Part shown: one piece after another, positions 37,401 through 40,341 of the stretch
Layout: each line of letters begins with the position of its first letter
Numbering within the stretch: position 1 is the first letter of the stretch
NCBI GenBank assembly: GCA_946811185.2
Contig: OX328110.1
Location: 15,678,456 to 15,742,455 of the forward strand
Source: Hippopus hippopus
Lineage: Eukaryota; Mollusca; Bivalvia; Cardiida; Cardiidae
Direction of reading: 5' to 3'
Length of the DNA: 64,000 nucleotides
The notes under the pieces: model-generated
Seen by the model: only the letters and a program-made list of their open reading frames with translations
Told to the model about the DNA's origin: nothing
Databases searched by the model: none
Translations under genes and position numbers: made by a program

Positions 37401-37867
37401 CAGTTGGCAAAGAGTTGTAGCCTACAACAGTTGTTTGTCACTAGGCGCATCACGTTTTAACCTACATGTACCTGTCTTACAAATAATCCATCGGTGTTTA
37501 ATGCATCTGCAAAAAGTTTCGACCCATGTCGGCCTGCGCAGTCCGCGCAGGCTGACATTAGTCGAGACTTTTTGTAATTTGTCAGTTTTTCTGCTTGTCG
37601 AAGGACCATTCTACCTCCAGATTCAATAGGCCTACCAACGGTTTAAACACTCACCTGTCACCCGGTACGTTATGTTTTATTCTGCATGTCGGACAAATTA
37701 AGGTCCAATCTCGCACCATGCCCTCCAGACAGCGGGTACAAAAGACGTGCAAGCAGGGCAACACACGTGGTGCCCGGAAGTCTTCGTCATATTCCTCACT
37801 GCATACGTCACATACCAGAAATTCCTCCTTCAGTTCGTCTATATTTAGTGAAGAAGTCATCGCGACT
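1058..37867 (-). CDS. TRIM-type E3 ubiquitin ligase gene (RING, 2 B-boxes, coiled coil, filamin, PRY/SPRY), 9 coding exons
   Basis: Spliced gene assembled by eye. Coding exons, 5' to 3': 37860-37655, 34410-33203, 15092-15060, 13985-13845, 11823-11608, 10977-10863, 9089-8918, 3533-3388, 1412-1058. Every intron is GT-AG. Junction phases (2,1,1,1,1,2,0,2) all match, and the total is 2592 nt = 863 aa + stop. Domains: C3HC4 RING 17-59, B-box1 97-134, B-box2 156-194, coiled coil about 198-310, filamin-type Ig about 384-471, PRY-like 484-508, charged insertion about 509-610, SPRY-like 619-794, low-complexity tail 795-863. TRIM RING proteins transfer ubiquitin, B-box and coiled coil drive assembly, and SPRY usually selects the target. 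Substrate and cellular site cannot be read from sequence. No signal peptide or membrane segment is seen. Alternative: two genes, a RING/B-box/filamin gene and a SPRY gene; the matching phases across the 18-kb intron argue for one. Confidence 0.8.
1108..1260. repeat. GAGA/GACA microsatellite inside TRIM exon 9
   Basis: Imperfect (GA)n and (GACA)n. A 14-bp direct repeat, ACCGAATACGGGTT, occurs on both sides (1094-1107 and 1332-1345); the second copy encodes the YNPYSV part of SPRY. Confidence 0.85.
1526..2340. mobile_element. Foldback Tc1/mariner-type element with arms of about 310 bp
   Basis: Left arm 1526-1839 and right arm 2031-2340 are near-perfect reverse complements. The outer ends read TATACCTCTCACAAAAAGTT and the mirror AACTTTTTGTGAGGAGTATA, consistent with TA target duplication. 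The loop of about 190 bp plus the inner arm carries a broken transposase end. Non-autonomous. Confidence 0.8.
1806..2031 (-). pseudogene. Tc1-like transposase C-terminal remnant
   Basis: The minus strand reads FEWPARSPDLSPIEHAWDIL, the last catalytic block of Tc1/IS630-type DDE transposases (S-P-D-L-x-P-I-E). A one-base shift follows LLR, and an internal stop follows QQQLTA. It is part of the foldback element. Confidence 0.8.
2420..2680. mobile_element. MITE family A
   Basis: Ends GGCCTGCAACATGCGAAAAG and mirror ...TTGCAGGCC. Two internal hairpins (2464-2510 and 2589-2633) share the AGCCTGCGC..GCGCAGG core. The middle carries TTCTGTTTTGC..AAGTCTACTG. Non-autonomous, no coding. Confidence 0.75.
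2815..3043. mobile_element. MITE family C
   Basis: TTAA at both ends. Order: TTAACCCTGTACCA, CCCGAGTTTT, the perfect hairpin GGAGAAAATGCTGGTAACCA, then TTGGACTAGTCTAA and TGTAAAGAGTTAA. Confidence 0.8.
3145..3361. mobile_element. MITE family B2
   Basis: TTAACCCTTTCGGCGCCAAA to GGCGCTGAAAGAGTTA, with the perfect hairpin of about 66 bp GCGGACAGCATAGATCAAGA... (3182-3250). Confidence 0.8.
3388..3533 (-). CDS. TRIM gene exon 8: SPRY continuation
   Basis: Acceptor TATATAAACAG|GTCTGT and donor TCTCAG|GTAATC. Residues 698-745 include HHPITSD and AVYGFLLDTMKREWIIIDA, matching the late SPRY strands (G-F-L-L-D, then a hydrophobic strand). A poly-C-bearing family C MITE lies 90 bp upstream in intron 7. 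Confidence 0.8.
3623..3854. mobile_element. MITE family C with a poly-C/CCA insertion
   Basis: TTAACTCTTCACCA left end and TTTGGACTGAACTAAAATTT right end. The hairpin is interrupted at its 3' side by (C)16 and (CCA)n at 3719-3748. In intron 7 of the TRIM gene. Confidence 0.7.
4700..4735. repeat. ACAAT pentanucleotide microsatellite
   Basis: About seven copies of ATACA/ACAAT, one altered to ACAAA. Confidence 0.85.
4878..5050. mobile_element. MITE family C, decayed copy
   Basis: AACATTGTTGGAAAAGGGCAAA and TTAATTTGTCGTCTGCCAAT survive; the hairpin mirror is lost. Confidence 0.5.
7090..7345 (+). mobile_element. tRNA-headed SINE, diverged
   Basis: The A-box-like TGGCTCAGTGGTTAAGAG and B-box-like TTCAATCCC form the head. 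The body matches GGGCAAGACATTGTACAGTCTC-type SINE sequence, and the tail is CGATTCAAACAAA. Confidence 0.6.
7975..8100. mobile_element. B2-type hairpin fragment
   Basis: Perfect foldback TGCGGACGATGTGGATCAAG... around 8050. The flanking MITE ends are mostly lost. Confidence 0.6.
8918..9089 (-). CDS. TRIM gene exon 7: SPRY core
   Basis: Acceptor TTACCTTTCTAG|A and donor AAACAG|GTACAG. Residues 641-697 contain FYWEVTV, LLFETGIARLD, YVGSQ and FAWSFSAERC, the central SPRY strands in order. The phase 0 end meets exon 8, which opens with VCHKF. Confidence 0.8.
9140..9350. mobile_element. MITE family D, truncated copy
   Basis: GATGCACAATACC, GGATCCATTGAATCCATTTTG and the first half of the AGCCTGCGCGGACTGC core are present; the second half is missing. 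Confidence 0.55.
9389..10312. mobile_element. Composite interspersed repeat with internal 166-bp tandem units
   Basis: Starts AACAAGAGGATCATGATGG..CGCTCACCTG and ends AGCTCACCCCGAGCAC..GTGCTCAGGTGAGCTAAAAA. Inside are four tandem copies of a 166-167 bp unit starting TGAAATCC at 9427, 9593, 9759 and 9926. A 3' unique part follows with (GACG)n at 10226-10258. No coding. I recall similar start and end sequences as dispersed repeats in mollusc genomes, but the class is uncertain. Confidence 0.65.
10634..10780. mobile_element. MITE family B2, decayed
   Basis: GTTTCATCGCCATAGGCGAAAA plus a diverged AGATCAAG-type hairpin and TTGTTTAGTCAAGC. In intron 6 of the TRIM gene. Confidence 0.5.
10863..10977 (-). 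CDS. TRIM gene exon 6: start of the SPRY core
   Basis: Acceptor TTTTTTCTTACAG and donor GGGAG|GTATGT. Residues 603-639 end in WSKKLKKYSGVIGTKFF and GPG, matching the usual SPRY entry (a basic run, Y-x-G-V-x-G, then G-R-x-Y-W-E-V, which continues into exon 7). G of exon 5 plus AG gives Glu602. AG plus A of exon 7 gives Arg640. Confidence 0.75.
11608..11823 (-). CDS. TRIM gene exon 5: charged insertion between PRY and SPRY
   Basis: Acceptor TTAAAACTAG|GT and donor GTTGACG|GTGAGA. It encodes residues 531-601, very rich in K, E, D and R (KLHKIKERDQDDEAQ, DELEREKEEARQ), likely helical or disordered. The open frame continues to 11561 past a second possible donor (TTG|GTAATA at 11573), but only the GTGAGA donor leaves the single base that fits exon 6. 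I do not recognise this segment outside the gene; typical PRY/SPRY domains lack it. Confidence 0.7.
11921..12096. mobile_element. MITE family C, decayed, with an adjacent poly-C tract
   Basis: GGAAAGGAAGAAAATACTGG, TTTGGATATGTCTTCAATTTTG and TTGGTAAAGAGCT survive. (C)14 lies at 12117-12130. Confidence 0.5.
12510..12835 (+). mobile_element. Old SINE copy
   Basis: TAGATGGCTAGTAATCCACGG head, GTCTCACCGCTTAACATTTTC middle, CGAAATAAACTAACAAACGA tail. It follows the order of the better SINE at 31.8 kb but is strongly diverged. Confidence 0.5.
13131..13353. mobile_element. TTAA-flanked palindromic MITE (family F)
   Basis: Near-perfect foldback of about 220 bp: TTAAGGATAGGGCACCCTAA to the mirror ...GGGTGTCCTATCCTTAA. 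TTAA occurs at both ends, as expected for piggyBac-type insertion. Single copy in the window. In intron 5 of the TRIM gene. Confidence 0.75.
13545..13742. mobile_element. MITE family D
   Basis: GGGGTTTAATGCATTTGCAA start, foldback AAAGTATCGACCCATGTCAG around the AGCCTGCGC core, then CTGCATGTCC..CATTCTACC and TTGATCCATAATTGT. Confidence 0.7.
13845..13985 (-). CDS. TRIM gene exon 4: PRY-like segment
   Basis: Acceptor ATACCCTCCAG|GT and donor CCAGAG|GTAAAT. Residues 484-529 include FLFDAETAHHERSISADGR, which fits the PRY signature (D-x-E/D-T-A-H, then S-x-D-G-R). The downstream half (DIETLRRVAGLRLRNN) is basic and begins the insertion that separates PRY from SPRY here. Phase 1 at both ends. A family D MITE lies 100 bp upstream of the donor side, in intron 4. 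Confidence 0.75.
14800..15051. mobile_element. MITE family A ending at the donor of TRIM exon 3
   Basis: AAAAAGGGACATTTAGACATTTG to CGCGTGTTGCAAGCC, with the two AGCCTGCGC hairpins. Its right edge is within about 10 bp of GTAAGT at 15059-15054. Confidence 0.75.
15060..15092 (-). CDS. TRIM gene exon 3: 33-nt microexon
   Basis: Acceptor CGATTGCAG|GT and strong donor CTGT|GTAAGTATA. Two leading bases, ten codons (EIDKRFGDIL) and one trailing base keep phase 1 on both sides. It links the filamin domain to the PRY-like exon: G from exon 2 plus GT gives Gly472, and T plus GT of exon 4 gives Cys483. The evidence is two good splice sites and phase agreement; length alone would not support it. A family A MITE ends within about 10 bp beyond the donor. 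Confidence 0.65.
15383..15545. mobile_element. MITE family C
   Basis: Perfect 64-bp hairpin AACATTGTTGGACATGGAGA... at 15463-15527, preceded by GCAGACGGCAAATAAAGT. The first element of intron 2. Confidence 0.65.
15546..17442. other. TRIM intron 2, 15.5-17.4 kb
   Basis: No exon seen. A 3' SINE piece (about 15915-16075: GGGCAAGGCATTACAGAGCC, ATCGACGTTAAGC, ACAAACAAACAAAG), two decayed B-type hairpins (16335-16395 and 16608-16672) and (TA)n at 16888-16906. Confidence 0.5.
17443..17649. mobile_element. MITE family B
   Basis: TTAACCCTTAGGCTGCTAAG to ACAAGGGTTA. Hairpin GCGGACAGTGTAGATCAAGA... at 17478-17548. The right half carries ACTATCGGCTTGAA and TTTAACTTATTC. Confidence 0.8.
17889..18187 (-). 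mobile_element. tRNA-headed SINE
   Basis: Read on the minus strand: head with GCTTACAGGACCTGCAACC and GGTTTGAAGCCCAAG; body ATTTCCTTCCGATGATAGAG; tail GGCTTAAAACACCATACAA and CAATCAATCAAT. Confidence 0.75.
18297..18490. mobile_element. MITE family C, diverged
   Basis: TTAACTTTTTACAAGGCGACA left end and GGAAAAGGAGAAAATGCTGG with a partial mirror. Confidence 0.55.
18650..19180. mobile_element. MITE family D split by a SINE
   Basis: Left part GGGAGTTTGATGCATCTGCA with the full AGCCTGCGCAGTCCGCGCAG hairpin; right part TGATGACTTGCTTGGTATAA...TAACCCCCTTTTCTC. Between them sits a SINE (18830-19093). Confidence 0.8.
18830..19093 (-). mobile_element. SINE nested in the family D MITE, with 15-bp target duplication
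   Basis: Target copies TCCATGATAGTGTGA (18815-18829) and TCCATGATAATGTGA (19094-19108) differ at one base. Minus-strand order is as in the other SINEs: a B-box-like GGTTCGATCCC near the right edge and a tail GGCGTTAAACACCATACAAT at the left edge. The tRNA A box is shortened. Confidence 0.85.
19495..19703. mobile_element. MITE family B
   Basis: AGACTGCTATAAAGCGCGCC to GCAGGATAAGGGTTAA, hairpin perfect. Preceded by (C)n(A)n at 19428-19460. Confidence 0.8.
19948..23628 (-). CDS. LINE ORF2: endonuclease, reverse transcriptase, RNase H
   Basis: 1226 aa. APE-type endonuclease 1-215: N10, E37, GDFN 133-136, SDH 208-210. Reverse transcriptase about 480-750: HQSGFRKNRSTTDQ, FFDLEKAYD 578-586, PQGSILSP 638-645, catalytic YVDD 668-671. 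RNase H about 963-1085 with the acidic set D968, E1001, D1025, D1077 and PSHINIKGNEIAD. C-terminal knuckle CINCNEPLTIKHILLNC (C-x2-C-x8-H-x4-C). No stop or frameshift and all catalytic residues present, so function is plausible. It nicks target DNA, copies element RNA at the nick and removes RNA from the hybrid. Stop at 19948, 120 bp from the 3' end. Confidence 0.95.
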   Translation of the reverse strand: MGQNSILQWNCRGLKANFNELLILLSLLNPQICCLQETFITPNDNLEVRNYSSYHYIHNDCQRASGGSSIIIHSTVPHRKIDLNTNLQAIAIKASLNKTITICSIYIPPNKRIDQNDLENLLLQLPQPYIICGDFNGHSQLWGCSDTNDRGKIIEDFIAENNLCLFNSNQHTYLHPGSGSFTAIDLSLCHPSLYLDYEWKVCEDSHGSDHFPIIIQETEKTEDEKIPKWNFKKANWEKFNILCHEKLLIDNFENSEDPMLSFTETLIDISNQCIPKISTNTFKKKKPWFNDDCKEAIKKRKDSLKRFKQYPTKTNLNVCKIMRAKARRTIKQAKRSSWKDFISKLNARTPMTTIWNMLRKINGKNQTMKHSHIKVDDKIYESKEEIANILGKTFKTNSSSANYQPQFKKHKQEAEMEELNFETDTNENYNLPFTLSELEDSLKNAHDSAAGADEVHYQLLKHLPRISLQTLLNIFNIIWEQGIFPKSWSKATIIPIPKPNKDHTNPTNYRPIALTSCICKTMERMINNRLNFYLESNNIISEHQSGFRKNRSTTDQLVRLESFIRNAFVKKQHVVAIFFDLEKAYDTTWKHGILKDIHKIGLRGNLPKFISNFLSNRSFKVKIGTSFSDDYEQEQGVPQGSILSPTLFNIKINNIVKCLDDDVNCSLYVDDFLICYRSKDMKTIETKLQNNLDKIEKWTIENGFKFSKTKTNCVHFCQEHRLHLDPSLKIYNSPIPIIDQAKFLGVIFDKKLSFIPHINALKLKCQKALNVLKILSHSDWGGDKKTLLNLYRSLIRSKLDYGCIIYGSARKSYLKKLDTIHHQGLRLALGAFRTSPVTSLYSEAQEPSLYDRRKKLSLQYVTKLASNTKNPVYKDIFNPPNKILFQNKPNFIKPLGLRVEPLLNESNINVKNIKPFKLPVKEPWTIDPPNIIFDLNVNKKSVTNPLFYQNKFLEIKSQYKDYISIYTDGSKQDNKVGCASVHKQETAKIRLPDHSSIFSAEAVALNIALCSIQNNNNKKFIVFSDSMSVLQSLKHPDNPNPLIQQFFRKYVYLCRSKTIIFCWIPSHINIKGNEIADQEARDAVNMNIANIKIPYTDKKQQINEFIKSECQIKWQQCFNNKLLAIKPNFNDKYEFYCNRKSQVILTRCRVGHSRFSHVHLLNNERAPQCINCNEPLTIKHILLNCKNFDRIRSKHFSVDSIQNLFLHVQQNNILEYLKEIDFYNKI
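23666..24841 (-). CDS. LINE ORF1: nucleic-acid-binding protein with three zinc knuckles
   Basis: 391 aa. Three CCHC-type knuckles in a row: CFNCQKFGHHEDNC (178-191, C-x2-C-x4-H-x4-C), CDRCGESKHTSSIC (199-212) and CVNCGKDHSARSTNC (218-232, C-x2-C-x3-H-x6-C). The region before them (about 25-175) has the mixed strand/helix pattern of an RRM-like or PRE_C2HC-type domain. The C-terminal 130 residues are S/K/Q-rich and likely disordered. In this class ORF1 binds the element RNA and forms the RNP used in target-primed reverse transcription. ATG chosen as the first Met of the frame (MASQNKRPRP). Confidence 0.9.
   Translation of the reverse strand: MASQNKRPRPNNENETSYLNNTKFLVIKSEEAKPITSLSPFIIEKQIESLIGTPKSVKKLKNELLLVETSRASQVESLLKVKKFYNLKVSVSEHNSLNKSRGIVKDRVLKGETEEKIVEYLAPQGVVACKRFKIKKDNVQLETNTLLLTFNTTTLPQSIRIFYRTVPVEQFIPNPLRCFNCQKFGHHEDNCKLTDAVICDRCGESKHTSSICQRPFKCVNCGKDHSARSTNCEVWKREKEIMRIKTIRKISYFEAKKQYETAFEPRYSKIVQSATAKPQTRTCGTQYDPVDFEQGAKPSSKSTSPSVQPPRTSETGSKSNQTKDSSRSRSASRANSCPTSPNKSQKNKPDKKEKDKQQSNRQKKGSQDPIKLANKFESLEDMELEIDSSVK
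26050..26670. repeat. Diverged repeat unit, type a (first copy)
   Basis: 26430-26670 carries GATCGTAAATCAATCGAAAA, TGTTTCACACTTAATAAAGC, AAAATGAGTGATAGC and TTCTGTTGCAG. It is similar to 30350-30560. The stretch before it (26050-26430) shows nothing I can name apart from a B2-like end, GGCACTAAAAGAGTTAA, near 26408. Confidence 0.6.
26671..26883. mobile_element. MITE family B inserted in the long repeat array
   Basis: TTAATCCCTATCCTGCTAGA to GTAGCCTAAGGGTTAA. Reverse orientation relative to the 17.4-kb copy; hairpin at 26777-26845. Confidence 0.8.
26884..27455. repeat. Diverged repeat unit, type b, and start of the next unit
   Basis: CAACCTGAAGTGTTTTAGTGGA at 26936 and again at 27378. CACAGTTAGTAAAGCTGTAA and AAAATGAGTGATGGT lie between. 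It matches 30570-30760 plus 31127-31200 beyond the minisatellite. Confidence 0.6.
27456..30283. repeat. 39-bp minisatellite, about 72 copies
   Basis: The unit reads GGGGCCCTTAGAATAAACAT then GTCTACATTTTTTACCACA. Variants: GCCC/GCCA, TCTAC/TCCAC, CAGGGG/CAGGAG/CAGGGA. As 39 = 13 codons, frames stay open on both strands (13-aa repeats such as MSTFFTTGALRIN); these are not genes. Shortened units with TTTACTAAGGGG at 28921, 29193 and 29582 mark larger duplicated blocks of 272 and 389 bp. In TRIM intron 2. Confidence 0.95.
30284..30764. repeat. Diverged repeat units, types a and b (second copy)
   Basis: ATAAATCAGTCGAAAATGCT and TTTCACACTTAATAAAGCTG at 30380-30435 (type a). ACCTGAAGTGCTTTAGCGGA and TTTCACACGTAGCGAAGCTG at 30600-30720 (type b). 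Together they repeat 26.43-27.2 kb. Confidence 0.6.
30765..30921 (+). repeat. Interspersed repeat fragment with CCGT/GTGT simple sequence
   Basis: ACCCCCGCAAAACGAATGTTTTCGGGGGTATACTGG, then (GTCCGT)n, then GGCGGGGGTATAAAGTCACA. It interrupts repeat unit b. The short frame through it is simple sequence, not a gene. Confidence 0.5.
30922..31130. mobile_element. MITE family B
   Basis: TTTATCCTGCTAAATAAGTG to AGCAGCCTAAGGGTTAA, hairpin GGACAGTGCATATCAAGATC and mirror perfect. The interrupted repeat unit b resumes at AAAATGAGTGATGGC. Confidence 0.75.
31207..31400. mobile_element. MITE family C, decayed
   Basis: AAACACTGTGGCAATAAATTTTC, the right half of the hairpin CAGCATTTTCTCCTTTTCCC, then TAATTTGTCATCTGCACCTG. 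Confidence 0.55.
31500..31580. mobile_element. B-type hairpin fragment
   Basis: ACATTGTAGATTCAAGATTA and mirror GCAGTCTGATCTTTATATGC. Confidence 0.45.
31600..32173. mobile_element. MITE family C (reverse) split by a SINE
   Basis: GCATTTGCAGAACTGG..TTCAAAGGGTAGAAAACATT and the perfect hairpin at 31728-31797. It resumes after the SINE with TCTCTAAAATACGGCATTGC and GGTAAAGAGTTAA. Confidence 0.8.
31819..32129 (+). mobile_element. tRNA-derived SINE, best-preserved copy, with 11-bp target duplication
   Basis: Target copies TCCTAAGGATC at 31808-31818 and 32130-32140. The head is a tRNA-like sequence with A box GGTAGCTCAGTCGGTAGCG and B box GGTTCGATCCC. Body AATTTCTTTCCAAGGATTGA..CTCTCACCGCTGACCATTG. 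Tail GACGTTAAACATCAATCAAT. No poly-A. Confidence 0.9.
32174..32893. other. TRIM intron 2, end of the retained frame
   Basis: No element recognised, only A- and T-rich runs. The stop at 32883 closes the frame that would be read if the exon 2 donor were skipped. Confidence 0.4.
32894..33112. mobile_element. MITE family C (reverse), 90 bp inside intron 2
   Basis: TTAACCCTCTACCAAACCACA to TTGTTTGGTTCAGGGTTA. The hairpin GGGGAAAAGGAAAGATGCTT is diverged. Confidence 0.65.
33203..34410 (-). CDS. TRIM gene exon 2: B-box 1, B-box 2, coiled coil, filamin-type domain
   Basis: Acceptor TCTGTTTTAG|C at 34411/34410; donor CCCGG|GTAATT with the last exon base at 33203. It encodes residues 69-472. B-box 1 carries C97, C100, C110, C113, C118, C121, H125 and H134. 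B-box 2 runs from C156 (CSVPGH) through C170, C175, C180, C183 and H188 to H194. A long charged heptad-like stretch follows (about 198-310). From about 384 the sequence has filamin/ABP280 repeat hallmarks: VFLYDAKGRP, DGCYKV, then GTHKARIRVL and FQFIV. If the donor is not used the frame stays open to a stop at 32883, adding about 106 residues, partly from a family C MITE; that would end the protein without SPRY. Confidence 0.88.
35446..35650. mobile_element. MITE family B2 (reverse)
   Basis: TTGCGCCAAACATACCAAAT to CTGACGCTCAAAGGGTAA, with hairpin GCGGACGGTATAGATCAAAG and its mirror. Confidence 0.75.
36935..37070. mobile_element. MITE family C (reverse), left-truncated
   Basis: GGCTACAACTACTTATCTTTGAAAGGGTAG and a hairpin with the centre TTGGTTACCAA. 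Confidence 0.6.
37076..37261. mobile_element. MITE family B (reverse)
   Basis: Hairpin TCGGACAGTGTAGATCCAAG and mirror, then GTCAGTGAGTCGCGCTTTGC and GGGGTTAA. Confidence 0.75.
37495..37630. mobile_element. MITE family D beside the TRIM exon 1 donor
   Basis: GTGTTTAATGCATCTGCAAA, foldback AAAGTTTCGACCCATGTCGG with the AGTCCGCGCAGGCTGAC mirror, then TTCTGCTTGTCGAAGGACCA. The right third is missing. Confidence 0.7.
37655..37867 (-). CDS. TRIM gene exon 1: start codon and RING finger
   Basis: The acceptor CTTTCCAG ends at 37868, so an upstream non-coding exon must exist; it was not found. Seven 5'UTR bases precede the ATG at 37860. The exon encodes residues 1-68 plus two bases of residue 69. 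The C3HC4 RING has C17, C20, C36, H38, C41, C44, C56 and C59 in canonical spacing, including PCLHVFCTRC. The donor is CAG|GTGAGTG, with the exon ending at 37655. AG joined to the C of exon 2 gives Ser69. A family D MITE begins about 25 bp beyond the donor. Confidence 0.85.
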
Positions 37868-37929
37868 CTGGAAAGAAATAAGGGAAATTAGATCAAAACA
37901 AGTAACTTTTCTATTGCGCATGCTTTAGT

Positions 37930-38265
37930 AACAAAACTGAAGAACTGTTTCGTCTTAAATACATGAAAGAGTACTCAAACCAGCAGAAATGTTTCCTATT
38001 AAATACATCCTAGAGTACTCAAAACTGAAGAATGCATCGAATCCTGTTTAATACATGCTGGACTACTCAAAAATGAAGAATTGTTTCCTGTTTAAGACAT
38101 GCAAGAGTACTCAAAACTGCAGAATTGTTTCCTATTTAATACATGCTGGAGTACTAAAAACTCAGGATTTTTTTCTCTATTTAATACCTGCTGGAGCACT
38201 TAAAAATAAATGAAGAATTAATTCCTATTTAATACGTGCTAGAGAACTCAAAAGTGAAGAATTGG
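37930..38265. repeat. 53-bp tandem repeat upstream of TRIM exon 1
   Basis: About six copies of a unit containing GTACTCAAAACTGAAGAAT and TTTCCTATTTAATACATGCT. In the 5' flank or 5'UTR intron. Confidence 0.85.
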
Positions 38266-38930
38266 CCGTTGTAGGACTGTGCTTCGAATTTATGCTAAGA
38301 AATGTGGAAGTTGTAAAACAAAGGATCTGAATAAAATGAGCCTTTGAGAGAAAAAAGGTACCAGTATTAAAAGGCAAGAAAGAATGGCATTGGTTAGGAG
38401 GCCTGCCTTTGGCGATCTTGTAACTACATGAAATTTCGAGGAGTAAGGCCGTTGTCTCCATGTCATATTCTTCGAAGATTCGGCTTATCTGCTATGACGC
38501 GTCACCCATCCCCGTATACCTGGGAAAAGTAGCGCTTATACCGAAGCTATTAGCCTATTACCCAAGGCTGTTTTAATAAATGGCCGATGCATAGGTTACA
38601 TGCTAGCCGATCATAGCTGAATGGATCGCACCAGGTTGCGTTTTATTGAGTAAACGTTTATATCATTTTGAAATTCAAAGTAACGGTTGTTATTTTGAAA
38701 AGTAGTCCGGTTCTGTACCCAGAATGCCCAAATTAGATGTGTATTTGTAGAATGTCATCTAGCAGGAGATAATGGGAGTAAGACCTGCTTACTTCTGTGA
38801 CAGGAGTATTCGTCCGGGATGAAAAATAGTTCCAATCGGAAGCTTACATATAGTTCTTTGAATTTTATCTCTGAAAATAAACGAAAGTTTGGCTTTGTCA
38901 AGATCGTAAATTTTTACCGATACTTGTACC
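38266..38930. other. 5' region of the TRIM gene, partly duplicated from intron 1
   Basis: 38460-38790 resembles 36505-36920. No coding signal. A 5'UTR exon should exist upstream but I cannot point to it. Confidence 0.4.
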
Positions 38931-38936
38931 TATTCT

Positions 38937-39460
38937 TGTGGACAGTGTAGATTAAGTTAAGGCTGCACAGAACATACAGTTTAGTAAAGAACAAATCTTC
39001 TTTCTATCGTGGTTTGTCTGTTAATAAACCACACTTATGAGTTATGAGGCAAAATATATAAACCACGAAGGTTATAGTTGCTTTTATAGAGCCAAAATCA
39101 CATGTCATATTAAAATCTTTGTTCTACACTGTTCTGCGAAACATTCTGACAAAAAAAAAAAATAGTCGTTTTCCCCAGACACAATAACGTTCATGATGTA
39201 ATTGTAAAGTACCCACACGCAAAATTAAGCAAATTATTCTCAATTATGCTCAGCTACAAAGTATTCTGGTGGACAGTGTAGATCAACAGAAGACTGCGTA
39301 GAACATGCAGTTCTATACTGTTCGACATTTTGTGAGACATTCTGATAAAAAAGAAGAAGCATCTAGTTGTTTTCTCCAGACAGATAATAAGTTTTCATCA
39401 TGTAATTGTAAAGTACTCCTCCCCAAAATTAAGGAAATTATGCTCAGTTGCCTTGAGGAA
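38937..39460. repeat. Local tandem duplication, two copies
   Basis: GTGGACAGTGTAGAT.AA (38939 and 39273), GAAACATTCTGA / GAGACATTCTGA, and CATGATGTAATTGTAAAGTAC / CATCATGTAATTGTAAAGTAC occur in the same order. Each copy begins with a decayed B hairpin. Confidence 0.65.
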
Positions 39461-39492
39461 ATTGTAGTTTATTGATGCTTTTATCGTCAAAG

Positions 39493-39718
39493 CTTAATCC
39501 CTTGCCGAACAATCCGGTATTTTAAAGACCTGAAGAAGAAGGCTCATGAATTAACTGTATCTCAAAAGATGATGTCTGCCTCTGAAAAGGAAGAAAAAAT
39601 TGTGGAAAAGGGACAATCGCTGGTCACGAGCATTTTTCTCCTCTTCGCATAATGTTTTCAAAAGCTTTGCTTTCCTCACAATTGTCATAACACATGATTA
39701 TTTGATAAAGGATTAAGT
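39493..39718. mobile_element. MITE family C, diverged
   Basis: TTAATCCCTTGCCGAACAATCC to TTTGATAAAGGATTAA. The hairpin is damaged (ATTGTGGAAAAGGGACAATCGC). Confidence 0.65.
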
Positions 39719-39784
39719 TTTATTCCTTCGTAAGTGTAATAGTTTGGTAGGTCTAAACTGACTACATTGTACATCAAAAAGCTT

Positions 39785-40341
39785 TTAACACTTTACTACA
39801 CTGCAAAATTTTGAAACAAATCCAAACCCATTGCTGCTACAGACGACAATTCAAATGTGGCTCAAATAGTTCATTGGTTGTATGGTTGTATGGTGTTTAA
39901 CGCCGTTTTCAACATTATTTCAGTTATATCGCGGCGGCCAGTGCACCTATCCATGCTCTCCTGGAGTCTCTTTTACCAGTACTCCGCACAATTTTCTTTC
40001 CAAGCCACCGGCTGCTTTCCCACATAACCATCGTCGAAACAATGGTCAGCGGTGAGAGAGAAATGAATCCTGTCGCAATGACTATCATCAATCCTCGGAA
40101 AGAAATTGGCCGAGTCAGGGATCGAACCCACGACCCCCTGTTCTCAAGTCCTGAACGCTACAGACTGAGCTACCGGGGCTCGGCGGCTCAAATAGTGGAA
40201 GTTGTCTTTGATAGGGTAGAAAACATTGTGGGAAAAGGAGAAAATGCTGGTTACCAGCATTTTCTCCTTTTCCCACAATGTTTTCAAACTTTTGCTTGCT
40301 CAAGGTCGTTAATAAGCGGGATTTTCATGGTAAAGGGTTAA
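39785..40341. mobile_element. MITE family C (reverse) split by a SINE
   Basis: TTAACACTTTACTACACTGC to CATGGTAAAGGGTTAA. Perfect 66-bp hairpin at 40219-40288. Confidence 0.85.
39871..40194 (-). mobile_element. tRNA-derived SINE nested in a family C MITE, 12-bp target duplication
   Basis: Target copies GGCTCAAATAGT at 39859-39870 and 40195-40206. Minus strand: CCCCGGTAGCTCAGTCTGTAG A box, GGGTTCGATCCCTGACTCGG B box, tail AACGGCGTTAAACACCATAC. Confidence 0.9.

Larger units (their letters stand above)
34411..37654. other. TRIM intron 1
   Basis: No extra exon recognised. It carries MITEs B2 (35446-35650), C (36935-37070), B (37076-37261) and D (37495-37630). A segment at 36505-36920 resembles 38460-38790 on the other side of exon 1 (shared TTCTTCGAAGA, TTATACCGAAGCTATTA and CTAGC..GA.ATAATG). 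Confidence 0.5.
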
